DNA of 10,738 bases from Bacillota bacterium (GCA_023413185.1 JAEZQD010000045.1:1-10738), one strand, 5' to 3'; numbered from the stretch's first letter, positions 1 through 6,288 are shown. Program-made: numbers and translations. The notes: generated by a model from the letters alone, not told the origin.

Positions 1-211
1 CAACGACATAACCGACTGCTTCAAGCTTTTCCTTCATGTTGGTGCCGTCCTGGTTCCAACGCTGTAGGCTCTGTGTAGGCATCGAAACGCCAATCTTGCT
101 TCCGTCACCTTTTGCAAGGTTTGCGCCGGGGTCCTTTGCGGGCGCCTGCGCGCAGGCAGCCAATGTAAACATAAGTACAGCCACAAGTAAAATTGCAATA
201 ACTCTCTTCAT
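1..211 (-). CDS. chvE: ChvE-like multiple-monosaccharide ABC transporter binding lipoprotein, N-terminal part
   Basis: Seventy codons are visible; the gene runs off the left edge. The protein starts with a lipoprotein signal peptide (K2-R3, a hydrophobic stretch to residue 17, then L-A-A-C with the lipid-anchored cysteine at 20). A short linker rich in A, P, D and G follows. The mature domain begins with IGVSMPTQSLQRWNQDG, the first strand and sugar-contact loop typical of ChvE/XylF-type periplasmic-binding proteins for xylose, arabinose, glucose or galactose. It would be an outer-face membrane-anchored receptor delivering sugar to an ABC permease, whose genes are expected downstream outside the window. 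The ATG start is supported by GGAGTG 7-8 nt upstream. The exact sugar cannot be told from this fragment. The chvE symbol follows family convention. Confidence 0.85.
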   Translation of the reverse strand, partial: MKRVIAILLVAVLMFTLAACAQAPAKDPGANLAKGDGSKIGVSMPTQSLQRWNQDGTNMKEKLEAVGYVV

Positions 212-410
212 TATTTTCACTCCGAATCCTGTATTATTTATTGCATCTGCCCGGTTAGGGGCAGAGAACAACCGAACCAAATGCACCAAAAAATCGACAT
301 AAATTTCATCCGTGCACGAGCACAATATTTGCCAGTCAATACAGCGTGTCGAAAAATACGCCTGCAAATAAACGAATGAAAGCAATGTCGATGGGTGGCT
401 TACAACATAC

Positions 411-439
411 AGTTTACAGTCTATGTAAAAAACAGTCAA
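411..439 (-). promoter_or_regulatory. Candidate promoter of the sugar-binding lipoprotein gene
   Basis: On the minus strand TTGACT (439-434) and TAAACT (416-411) are separated by 17 nt, giving a leader of about 190 nt. Just past the likely transcription start, 376-390 matches the CcpA catabolite-response consensus except at two positions (CA in place of the central CG, and the last base). A perfect palindrome of 7-bp arms around one base (459-473, GCAATAA-A-TTATTGC) lies about 20 nt upstream of the -35. These placements suit catabolite repression and an activator or repressor site, but this is inference from position and consensus only. Confidence 0.4.
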
Positions 440-473
440 TGGACTTTTTTGACCTTTTGCAATAAATTATTGC

Positions 474-765
474 GGTTGTTGCCCTGTTTTCTATGCTTAA
501 TATATGAAAATTACCACGCAAGCCCCCGGCTTGTTTCTACCGCTTGTGGAATAATGCCGCCACTGCATGCGGCTTTTGGAACATCTTGTTGCGATGCCCT
601 GCCCATTCTATGCCGCCGTGTGCACGTGTAAAAGAGCAATATAATACAGGAGCATCCGCCGAATAAAAACCGAAGGCGAAAGGCGAAGGGCAAAACCCAA
701 ACCACCCCATTGTGCTTGTTACGCACGCGCCCGGGTATGTCGTGGCATGCGGGGCGTGTTGGGAT
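474..765. other. Intergenic stretch without a recognisable gene
   Basis: No open frame here has a convincing start, ribosome site or familiar protein sequence. The stretch contains a short hairpin followed by TTTT on the plus strand (556-573, stem GCCGC) and a plus-strand TATAAT at 640-645 with no -35 at a usable distance. A weak GC-rich inverted repeat lies at about 725-758. None of these is strong enough to call as a functional site. Confidence 0.5.
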
Positions 766-798
766 AAAAAAAGAGCACACAGTGTAACCTGCGTGCTC
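766..798 (-). terminator. Rho-independent terminator of the ferredoxin-type membrane protein gene
   Basis: On the minus strand the arm GAGCACGCAG (798-789), a 6-nt loop and CTGTGTGCTC (782-773) form a 10-bp stem with one G-U pair. It is followed directly by seven T (772-766). It begins about 20 nt after the stop codon at 819 and so closes that transcript. Confidence 0.88.
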
Positions 799-818
799 GG
801 CTCGTGTATGAAAAAGCA

Positions 819-1958
819 TCAGCCTTTTATTTGGTTGTCCGTTGTCTCGTCGGTAACGGCAGTGGGCTGCGTAGTCTCCAGCAGCTCGGAAGGGACCTTG
901 GGTTTATTAACAAGCGACAAGAACCTTGTTGAATAGGATAGATTTGCGGTGGGGCAGGCATCGACACAATGCCCGCAGCCGACGCACCGCAGGCTTTTGA
1001 CCGATACCCCGTCCTTTGCCATACCCATGATATCGATGGTCATCGGGCAGGCAGCGTTGCATCGGGCGCACTGGACGCAGTTGGTGTGGTTTGTGATAAT
1101 CCGCTGACCGGCGACCTTGCTCAAGAGCCCCAGCACCGTGCCTAAGGGGCAGTAATAGCAATACCCCCTGCCCATGAACGCAACCCAGAAAAACATGGCA
1201 GCCATCAGCTCTGTCGCAAGATACTTATAGGTTTCTATCTTTCCGATTATCCCCGAATCCAGCAAGGTTTGAACGCCTGCTATATGAAGCAGGAAGAAGA
1301 CGGTAAAGAAAAATGAAATAGCCAAAAACAGCCATCGCAATACCGAAAACGTGCGCATCATCGTTGCGCCGGGGGTCTTTTTCCTTCCGATAAGCGGAAA
1401 CGCCGGGGCAAACACCTCGGAAGCGAAGCCGTTAAACAGGCACAGGGTTGCGCATTGCCATCTTCTGCCGAGCAAAAGGGTTCCCAGCAAAACAAGGGCG
1501 GTGTAACACCAGTAAAAAACAAGCACCGCACTCACTCCAAACAGCCCCCAGATTGGCGCACGCGACCCATAAAAGGACGAGCCGGGGTCAAGCAGCTGTA
1601 TCGGTGCCGTTGTCCAGGGCAGCGGCATGGTGAAGAAATAGATCTCCGAATTATGTAAGAAGATTGGGGCGATGATATGGATTGCCAGTGCCGAAACGAT
1701 AAACCCAATGAGGTTTTTTCTGCGCATTGTTGTATTGGCAGGCGACAGTATCTTTACCGTCAAAAGGCTGCAAACCACAATAAAGATGGTCTTTACCCAG
1801 TTCTCGTAAAAATGCCATGACCATGTGATGAATTCCTTTACCTTCTCGGGTGCTTTCGCAGCAAAGCCATAGTTTAAGCTTGCTATGATGATACACAGGA
1901 TGATATATACCCAAAGAATCGTTTTGAGGATAACGCGCAATGTATTCTTGTTTTTCAT
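819..1958 (-). CDS. NapH-like membrane protein with two [4Fe-4S] ferredoxin motifs
   Basis: A 379-residue membrane electron-transfer protein of the 4Fe-4S binding NapH/NosR-like group. About six hydrophobic segments are visible (roughly 10-28, 55-72, 84-101, 137-162, 208-228, 246-263). Two cysteine pairs typical of this group follow membrane helices (C169/C173 and C267/C270, the latter in CYYCPLG). The C-terminal cytosolic part has two complete ferredoxin motifs, C294-C297-C300-C304-P and C325-C328-C331-C335-P, each able to hold a [4Fe-4S] cluster, and ends in a polar tail rich in T and D. It probably passes electrons between the membrane and a redox partner not encoded here. The ATG at 1958 is chosen because GAGGG lies 5 nt upstream; a GTG four codons earlier has no ribosome site. 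It stands alone between its own promoter and terminator, so its partner and substrate are unknown. Confidence 0.85.
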   Translation of the reverse strand: MKNKNTLRVILKTILWVYIILCIIIASLNYGFAAKAPEKVKEFITWSWHFYENWVKTIFIVVCSLLTVKILSPANTTMRRKNLIGFIVSALAIHIIAPIFLHNSEIYFFTMPLPWTTAPIQLLDPGSSFYGSRAPIWGLFGVSAVLVFYWCYTALVLLGTLLLGRRWQCATLCLFNGFASEVFAPAFPLIGRKKTPGATMMRTFSVLRWLFLAISFFFTVFFLLHIAGVQTLLDSGIIGKIETYKYLATELMAAMFFWVAFMGRGYCYYCPLGTVLGLLSKVAGQRIITNHTNCVQCARCNAACPMTIDIMGMAKDGVSVKSLRCVGCGHCVDACPTANLSYSTRFLSLVNKPKVPSELLETTQPTAVTDETTDNQIKG

Positions 1959-1991
1959 AAAAACCCTCACAGCGTTTCATTACATCACGCT

Positions 1992-2000
1992 ATTATATCA
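1992..2000 (-). promoter_or_regulatory. Extended -10 promoter of the NapH-like gene
   Basis: On the minus strand the sequence TGATATAAT is a perfect extended -10 element (TGn plus TATAAT, the hexamer at 1997-1992). The -35 region is weak (GTCAAA at 17 nt), as is usual for extended -10 promoters. Predicted transcription starts near 1985, leaving a leader of about 27 nt before the ATG at 1958. Confidence 0.65.
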
Positions 2001-2071
2001 CTTTCCACCCTATATTTGACCCACCTTGCGTAAATTTTTACACGAAAAAACGGAAAAATAGATGCTCAGGC

Positions 2072-2179
2072 GTGATTGATACTCAGGTACACTGGTCACT
2101 GCCCTCGTGGATTGGCTGGCTTGTCGCGGGAATTGTGGGGGTGGCGGGGGTTATGACATACCGTTCCTTGTTATCCTAA
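2072..2179 (+). CDS. Possible 35-residue single-helix membrane peptide or gene remnant
   Basis: The only plus-strand frame in the window with protein-like content. From a GTG at 2072 it reads a short polar start (VIDTQVHWSLPSW), a hydrophobic helix of about 17 residues (IGWLVAGIVGVAGVM), then TYRSLLS and a TAA stop. Local GC rises sharply over it. The bidirectional terminator at 2210-2259 follows about 30 nt later. Against a real gene: there is no good ribosome site (only AGG one base before the GTG), no clear plus-strand promoter, and the frame stays open upstream without an ATG. It may be the surviving C-terminus of a lost membrane protein, or a small membrane peptide. I do not recognise a family. 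Confidence 0.25.
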   Translation: MIDTQVHWSLPSWIGWLVAGIVGVAGVMTYRSLLS

Positions 2180-2209
2180 CCTTTCGGTCATGCAATGCGT
2201 AAATACAAG

Positions 2210-2259
2210 AAAAAGGATGGTTGCCAACGTCTCACAGTCGATGGCAACCATCCTTTTTT
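2210..2259 (-). terminator. Long-stem bidirectional terminator after the DUF4386 gene
   Basis: Arms of about 17 nt (2210-2226 and 2242-2259, core GGATGGTTGCCA/TGGCAACCATCC) pair perfectly around a loop of about 15 nt. The stem is flanked by A-rich and T-rich runs on both sides. On the minus strand it ends the operon whose last stop is at 2281, with a TTTTTC tail. On the plus strand it has a TTTTTT tail and would also stop any transcript covering the small frame at 2072-2179. Confidence 0.85.
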
Positions 2260-2280
2260 GCGCCCTGACAATCTCATGCG

Positions 2281-2970
2281 TTACGGCAGTGGTTTTGGCT
2301 CCTTCACGCCCCGAATCAGCAGCCAGAACAAGAAGGAGAACTCAGCTATCATCCCCGGCAGCAGCAGGATGGCGTCTATCGTCTCGTTCGGGGCAAGAAA
2401 GTGTACAATGACCGACGCAAATCCAAATGCAAACTCCACAACAAACAAAACACCAAACACCCTAGGGATACGCCCCGACCGATAGATTAAAATGCCAAGG
2501 GGAAGTACCCATAGTGCAAAGAACACCTGACCAATCATATACCCGTGCAGATATATTTGATAAAACAGCATTGCCAAAGACTCCCGCTGACCAAAACCAA
2601 AGGCACTCAGGTAGCCATTTTCACTTAAGATGAGCAGCGGCGCCAATTCAATTAGGATATTAAACAAAAGCAATATGCTGCCGGCAGCCGCAAACAAAAC
2701 CATTAATGCCGCCATATTCTTATTCACCGAGCTGAGCAGGCTATATAACGCCAGTGCGGTAAACAGATAGCTAAGCGCCATTAAAATATCGCTGACAATA
2801 CCCACGCGGTATAAAAAGACATTGGAAAGGATGTTGTTAGCCGTCATGCTGATGTCGTTTACAACGAAAAGTTTCTGACGGAAAAATATCTCCGCAAACA
2901 AACCAAAGACCACCATTAGCAGGAACAAAACGCCCGCGAGCCGCGCGGTTTTCTTGTTTAAGCCCATCAT
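2281..2970 (-). CDS. DUF4386-family integral membrane protein
   Basis: A 229-residue protein with the family's characteristic start, KKTARLAGVLFLLMVVFGLFAE, followed by the polar segment with TANNILSN and then YRVGIVSDILMALSYLF. Six or so hydrophobic helices can be drawn (about 11-30, 57-80, 86-115, 143-163, 170-192, 198-220), with a short basic and proline-rich tail. The biochemical role of the family is not established. The ATG at 2970 has AGAGGGG 6-7 nt upstream; a second ATG follows immediately but is less well spaced. It is the last gene of an operon with the XRE regulator 30 nt upstream, so it may be controlled by that repressor. Length and hydrophobic pattern look intact. Confidence 0.85.
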   Translation of the reverse strand: MMGLNKKTARLAGVLFLLMVVFGLFAEIFFRQKLFVVNDISMTANNILSNVFLYRVGIVSDILMALSYLFTALALYSLLSSVNKNMAALMVLFAAAGSILLLFNILIELAPLLILSENGYLSAFGFGQRESLAMLFYQIYLHGYMIGQVFFALWVLPLGILIYRSGRIPRVFGVLFVVEFAFGFASVIVHFLAPNETIDAILLLPGMIAEFSFLFWLLIRGVKEPKPLP

Positions 2971-3000
2971 TATAGTCCCCTCTTTCTGTCATAAAACGCT

Positions 3001-3237
3001 CTATTTTTGACCGTCCTCTTGCGTTACCTCGCATACAAACACCTCGCCGATCGCAACACCGAACGCGTCGGCAATCCGAAACGCCAGCTCCAAAGACGGG
3101 GAGTATTTACCCGCTTCAACCGCCACGATGGTTTGTCTGGATGCACCCGCCTTTTCGGCAAGCTGCTGCTGGGTCATTTCGTCGGCAAAAAAGCGCAGTT
3201 TTCTGATATTGTTTGTAATAATTAGTTTCTTAGCCAT
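3001..3237 (-). CDS. Small XRE-family helix-turn-helix repressor
   Basis: A 78-residue single-domain DNA-binding protein. Residues 11-66 form a Cro/CI-type five-helix HTH: MTQQQLAEKAGASRQTIVAVEAGKY includes the scaffold helix, turn and recognition helix. It ends with the family pattern SLELAFRIADAFGVAIGEVF. It lacks a sensing domain, so it probably responds to concentration or to a membrane partner. The start at 3237 gives the normal length and has GGAAAGG 8 nt upstream; extension to 3285 adds 16 unlikely residues with no ribosome site. It lies between two membrane-protein genes (99 nt and 30 nt gaps). A 6-bp hairpin (3258-3278, CCTGTG/CACAGG) stands just upstream in the intercistronic gap. 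A palindrome over the operon promoter (3885-3897) is the obvious operator candidate. Confidence 0.88.
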   Translation of the reverse strand: MAKKLIITNNIRKLRFFADEMTQQQLAEKAGASRQTIVAVEAGKYSPSLELAFRIADAFGVAIGEVFVCEVTQEDGQK

Positions 3238-3336
3238 TGACCATGCCTTTCCGGCGCCCTGTGCCGCAAAGACACAGGATGCCATGAAAAATTGAGAAGC
3301 TGTGCTCCGACAGCTGTTTTTCTGTAGACTGAAAGT

Positions 3337-3846
3337 TTACCTTTCAAACTTTATCCCTTTTCTATAATAGTAAAGCTGGGCAAAGCCCTCCATCATAGAA
3401 CCAATGCCAAAGGATAAGAACAGGATGTTGAGCATCACAGCAGAAGAGTAATTAAGCACTAGCGATACCATTGCGGCAACAAACCCGATCCCCGCAATAA
3501 CAAAGCCAACCTGCGTCGCCTTAAGCTCAATCAGTTTATCCATTTCGTCCTCAACCATTTCAAGCTCAATCGCTTTTTCTATCTTCTTATCGTCGCATTT
3601 GTTGTTTTGAACCTGCTCCTTTACCGAAAGCGCAATGGAAAGCAGGATGTGAAAGATGATTTGAATGACAATGGATGCGGCAATCCCGACGCCGATAAAG
3701 ATCAGGATTGTCGTTGCCCAAAACTTCATGTCATCTGCGGCGACCACGCCCGCCTGCACTTTACCAAACGCATAGATACAGTATGCAGCCAAAAGCACCA
3801 TCCCAGTAAAAATAGATACCAATGTTCTCTTTTCTTGATAAGACAT
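3337..3846 (-). CDS. Four-helix membrane protein of unknown function, paired with an XRE regulator
   Basis: A 169-residue protein with two helical hairpins, hydrophobic at about 8-28 and 43-70, then 112-132 and 136-155. They are separated by a charged, probably coiled segment (about 75-111, rich in E, D and K, including KKIEKAIELEMVEDEMDKL). The C-terminus YYYRKGIKFER is basic. I recognise this as the kind of small membrane protein often found beside a short XRE regulator in Clostridia, possibly near DUF2178, but cannot name the family with certainty. The ATG at 3846 is chosen because GGAGTG lies 8 nt upstream; an in-frame GTG three codons earlier overlaps that site. It is the first gene of the operon with the XRE repressor and DUF4386 protein. 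Confidence 0.75.
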   Translation of the reverse strand: MSYQEKRTLVSIFTGMVLLAAYCIYAFGKVQAGVVAADDMKFWATTILIFIGVGIAASIVIQIIFHILLSIALSVKEQVQNNKCDDKKIEKAIELEMVEDEMDKLIELKATQVGFVIAGIGFVAAMVSLVLNYSSAVMLNILFLSFGIGSMMEGFAQLYYYRKGIKFER

Positions 3847-3884
3847 AATAAGCACACTCCTTTTTACAACAAGAAAACTATTCC

Positions 3885-3919
3885 ATACATAATGTATAAT
3901 ATATTTTACATCTTGTCAA
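3885..3919 (-). promoter_or_regulatory. Promoter and palindromic operator of the XRE operon
   Basis: On the minus strand a perfect TTGACA (3919-3914) is followed 15 nt later by TATACA (3898-3893) or 17 nt later by TACATT (3896-3891). A perfect palindrome with 6-bp arms around one base (3885-3897, ATACAT-A-ATGTAT) covers the -10 region. It is the right size and place for a dimeric XRE repressor to block polymerase. Assignment to the operon's own regulator is inference. Confidence 0.65.
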
Positions 3920-3950
3920 GTGGTTTAATCAAATATTTTTGTGTTTGCAC

Positions 3951-3992
3951 AAAAAAGCATGGGGCAATCAGACTAATCTGAAAACCCCATGC
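3951..3992 (-). terminator. Terminator downstream of the MscS-type channel gene
   Basis: On the minus strand GCATGGGG (3992-3985) pairs perfectly with CCCCATGC (3964-3957). The 20-nt interior carries a smaller CAGA/TCTG hairpin, and six T follow (3956-3951). It lies about 90 nt past the mscS-type stop at 4082 and insulates the next promoter, whose -35 begins about 30 nt further on. Confidence 0.85.
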
Positions 3993-4081
3993 CTGTTATG
4001 CTATTATAATCGCAACCCAAACCCGCTTTTGACTAAGCTAAAACAAGACTGCCGCCCGTTTGGTCTGCCTTCTGCGCTGTC

Positions 4082-5155
4082 TTACCCTTGCCCGTCCCTC
4101 ACGAAAACCGTCTGGGTGGGTAGGGCAAGGGCTACCCCCTCGTCCTTGAGCGCGTCCAAAATCTCGTAATACACCTGACCGCGCACGTCGATAAAGCTCA
4201 GCCAGTCGGTCGCTTTGGTGTAGTACACCACCATCAGGTTCAGGCGGCTGTCGCCGATGCTGTCAAATACGGCGGCGATGGTCTCGTCGTCGATATCCTC
4301 CCGCTTGCGAAGCAGGGCGGTAATGCGCATGCTGCACCGCTTCATCTGCTCAGGCGTGGTGGCAAACGACAGGGTCAGGCTAAACAGCACCCTGCGCTTG
4401 CCCATGCGGCTGAAGTTGGTGACGGGTGCGTTTGCAAGGGTGGCGTTGGGCACCGTAACCACCGCTTGGGTAAAGGTGCGAATCTTCACGCTGCGAAAGT
4501 TTAGATCCTCCACCGTGCCCTCGATGTCGCCCGATGAGATCCAGTCGCCGATGGCAAACGGCTTATCGAGCAGGATTACCGCGCCCGCAAACAGGTTCGA
4601 GAGCATATCCTGCGCGGCAAGCGCCACAGCAAGCCCGCCAAGCCCGAGACCCGTAAGCAGCCCGCTGATGCTGTAGCCCCACTCCTGCACGATAATCAGC
4701 GCCGCTATCGCGACGGTGAGAAACCGCAGCAGCTTTGCCACAAAGGGCATCAGTACCTTATCAACAACCAACCTGCGGGAGATCGGTCCGAGCAACGGAC
4801 CGTCCGCCCCTTCCAGAATGCACGCAAACCACGCCGCAAACACAATAAGCAGGCTGCGAAACGTCTTGACCACCACCGCCCACACCCCGGGGTTTTCATG
4901 TACCGCGGGCGAGAGATAAAGCGCAAGATATACCCCGACGCACAAAACAAGCAGGGTGCTCGGGCGCGAGAAGGTGCTTTGCAGCCGTGCAAATTCCTCC
5001 GCTCGGTTTTTCATTAGCCGCCGGATAACGGCAAACACCAGCGCGCGCAGGGGGCGGATAAGGGCAAAGAACAAAACCGCCACCCCGATGGGGATTACCC
5101 AGTCTCCAATCCAGCTGTCCATGACCGCCGCCGCCAGCATCCTTAGTCGTTCCAC
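4082..5155 (-). CDS. MscS-family mechanosensitive ion channel
   Basis: A 357-residue channel that opens under membrane tension to release solutes in hypo-osmotic shock. Four N-terminal hydrophobic segments (about 16-46, 65-82, 92-114, 138-157) precede the pore-lining helix and its junction (about 163-207), a Gly/Ala-packed stretch with LGLGGLAVALAAQDMLSN. The diagnostic beta-domain follows (KPFAIGDWI, IEGTVEDLNFRSVKIRT, VTVPNATL at about 199-240), then the alpha/beta C-terminal vestibule domain. This matches full-length MscS relatives with an extra N-terminal helix or two. The start is a GTG with AGGGG 8 nt upstream; the ATG at 5140 lacks proper spacing. It is a single-gene unit with its own terminator. 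I found no convincing -35/-10 pair upstream. Confidence 0.92.
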   Translation of the reverse strand: MERLRMLAAAVMDSWIGDWVIPIGVAVLFFALIRPLRALVFAVIRRLMKNRAEEFARLQSTFSRPSTLLVLCVGVYLALYLSPAVHENPGVWAVVVKTFRSLLIVFAAWFACILEGADGPLLGPISRRLVVDKVLMPFVAKLLRFLTVAIAALIIVQEWGYSISGLLTGLGLGGLAVALAAQDMLSNLFAGAVILLDKPFAIGDWISSGDIEGTVEDLNFRSVKIRTFTQAVVTVPNATLANAPVTNFSRMGKRRVLFSLTLSFATTPEQMKRCSMRITALLRKREDIDDETIAAVFDSIGDSRLNLMVVYYTKATDWLSFIDVRGQVYYEILDALKDEGVALALPTQTVFVRDGQG

Positions 5156-5236
5156 TACGCAGTTCCCCTTTTTCTTCTGTTATGGATAGTCTTGTCGCTG
5201 CCCCGTCGGTTCAAACAGAGTCAGTATAAGTCAAAG

Positions 5237-5264
5237 CGCGTCAGGCGGCCGTTGCCCTGACGCG
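5237..5264. terminator. Hairpin terminator between the DUF2089 operon and the MscS gene
   Basis: Arms CGCGTCAGG (5237-5245) and CCTGACGCG (5256-5264) form a perfect 9-bp stem around a 10-nt loop. The better U-tail (TTTGTTTTATT) is on the plus strand, where no gene ends. On the minus strand the tail is CTTTGACTT, following the stop at 5375 by about 110 nt. It probably ends the DUF2089 operon transcript on the minus strand. Confidence 0.6.
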
Positions 5265-5374
5265 TTTGTTTTATTATGATTTAACTATATACACCTGTGG
5301 GATAAAGGAAACACTTGAATTGTGACATCTGCCACGATGCTTTGCAGACAGTACCGGGGGCTTTGCTATATTCA

Positions 5375-5722
5375 CTAGCCCAAATCCTGAATATTCATGC
5401 GGTCCAGTTCCTTGTTTTCGCCTGGGTCGGGCTTGTTCGAGCTGTGATTTTTACTTACCAGCCGCACCACCACGAGCACAACAGTAAGCAGCAGGGCGGG
5501 AATACCACCCAGAAGGAACACCACCACAATCGCCCGAGCGGCACCTGTGAACAACGCCGTACCAATCGAGACAACCCCTGCGCCCACCAAAAACAGCACG
5601 GGCAGAATCAGCCCGGGCAGGACGCTCGTTTTCTTTGACAAAAATACCTGCAAAATGATAAGCCCCGCCAACATCACCAGCGCAATCGGAATCCCCAGAA
5701 TCAGCAGTATCGCCGCGTTCAT
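5375..5722 (-). CDS. Small three-helix membrane protein partnered with a DUF2089 regulator
   Basis: A 115-residue protein with three strongly hydrophobic segments (about 4-26, 36-57 and 63-88) and a polar, charged cytosolic-looking tail (KNHSSNKPDPGENKELDRMNIQDLG). I do not recognise a named family. Its ATG follows the DUF2089 stop after one base (TAG-t-ATG), so the two are almost certainly translationally coupled and act together. GGGGAG about 10 nt upstream may add direct initiation. By analogy with other small regulator and membrane-protein pairs, it could sense or respond to an envelope condition, or sequester the regulator, but the sequence does not show this directly. Confidence 0.75.
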   Translation of the reverse strand: MNAAILLILGIPIALVMLAGLIILQVFLSKKTSVLPGLILPVLFLVGAGVVSIGTALFTGAARAIVVVFLLGGIPALLLTVVLVVVRLVSKNHSSNKPDPGENKELDRMNIQDLG

Positions 5723-5723
5723 A

Positions 5724-6026
5724 CTATGCGTTCTCCCCTTTTTGTTTTTTGTACTCGCCTATCAAAAGCTTTGCGGTGTCAAAGTCGAGCTTTTGGTTGA
5801 CCGCCAGGCGTTTAATCAGCGTAACATACGGCTCCTGCGCGGTGTCCTCGCTGATGCGTATCTTCTGTATCAGCCGGTCCAGCCGCAGCCGCACGGTGGG
5901 GTAGGTGACGCCGTACTGCAGCGCGATGTCCTTCAGCGAGCCGGAGCAGAGCAGAAAATTCTTGATAAAGGCGGCATCCTCGTCGTCCAACCCGCTCATC
6001 CACTCGGGCAATACCTGTATCGGCAT
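5724..6026 (-). CDS. DUF2089-family helix-turn-helix protein
   Basis: A 100-residue protein with the recognisable DUF2089 core PEWMSGLDDEDAAFIKNFLLCSGSLKDIALQYGVTYPTVRLRLDRLIQKI. The helix-turn-helix lies at about 30-56 and YPTVRLRLDRL is the recognition helix. Longer family members carry an N-terminal zinc ribbon with paired CxxC; this one lacks it and begins almost at the core. The C-terminal 40 residues are helical and charged. The ATG at 6026 is fixed by AGGAGGT 7 nt upstream; a GTG three codons earlier overlaps that site. It heads a two-gene operon and is coupled to the small membrane protein that follows. The repeats over its promoter suggest autoregulation. Confidence 0.88.
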   Translation of the reverse strand: MPIQVLPEWMSGLDDEDAAFIKNFLLCSGSLKDIALQYGVTYPTVRLRLDRLIQKIRISEDTAQEPYVTLIKRLAVNQKLDFDTAKLLIGEYKKQKGENA

Positions 6027-6047
6027 CGCGTCCACCTCCTCCCTGTG

Positions 6048-6082
6048 CCTTAATAATATTTAGTATAAACCTTAATAATATT
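6048..6082. repeat. Two copies of a 13-bp palindrome-bearing repeat over the DUF2089 promoter
   Basis: The 13-mer CCTTAATAATATT occurs at 6048-6060 and 6070-6082, exactly 22 bp apart (two helical turns). The second copy extends into a perfect palindrome, TTAATA-A-TATTAA. A third, degenerate copy (ACTTAAATATATC, about 10 of 13 matches) sits in the same 22-bp register at 6092-6104. The two good copies flank the -10 hexamer, a typical placement for repressor binding. Confidence 0.65.
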
Positions 6083-6090
6083 AAAGTCAA
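6062..6090 (-). promoter_or_regulatory. Promoter of the DUF2089 operon
   Basis: On the minus strand TTGACT (6090-6085), a 17-nt spacer and TATACT (6067-6062) give a near-consensus sigma-A promoter, with a leader of about 30 nt before the ATG at 6026. Repeats that could serve as operators occupy the spacer and the region just past the transcription start. Confidence 0.8.
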
Positions 6091-6164
6091 TACTTAAATA
6101 TATCTTTACTTATGTTAAAAATAAAGGTTTAGGCAACAGTGGGGGGGAGTTGAAATATTGCTAA

Positions 6165-6286
6165 GGGGGGAATCCCTGCGGGGGGGGAATCCTTGCGAGG
6201 GGAATCCCTGCGGGGGGGAATCCCTGCGGGGGGATAATCCCTGCGAGGGGATAATCCTTGCGAGGGGAATCCCTGCGAGGGGATCC
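6165..6286. repeat. G-rich minisatellite, seven units of about 15-17 bp
   Basis: The core AATCC(C/T)TGCG starts at 6171, 6188, 6203, 6219, 6236, 6253 and 6268, giving periods of 17, 15, 16, 17, 17 and 15 bp. A broken eighth unit lies near 6283. Units differ in G-run length (4-8 G) and by an AT insertion in two copies. Each unit can fold on itself (ATCCC-TGCGA-GGGGAT), so the array forms several alternative hairpins. It begins directly after the stop codon of the ATPase gene and may protect or end that transcript; no T-tract follows. There is no spacer diversity as in CRISPR. Confidence 0.85.
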
Positions 6287-6288
6287 GC

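Noticed and set aside
395..819. Open frames 395-631 (plus) and 511-819 (minus)
   Set aside because: Cysteine- and histidine-rich low-complexity translations without ribosome sites; the minus frame overlaps the terminator at 766-798.
3298..3322. Possible terminator or attenuator (AGCTGT/ACAGCT followed by GTTTTT) between the membrane protein and XRE genes
   Set aside because: The T-run is on the plus strand, opposite to transcription, and the stem is only 6 bp.
4003..4010. TATAAT-like sequence on both strands between the MscS stop and its terminator
   Set aside because: No -35 at a usable spacing on either strand, and no gene for it to serve.
6165..6286. CRISPR array
   Set aside because: The repeat period is only 15-17 bp with no unique spacers; it is a simple minisatellite.
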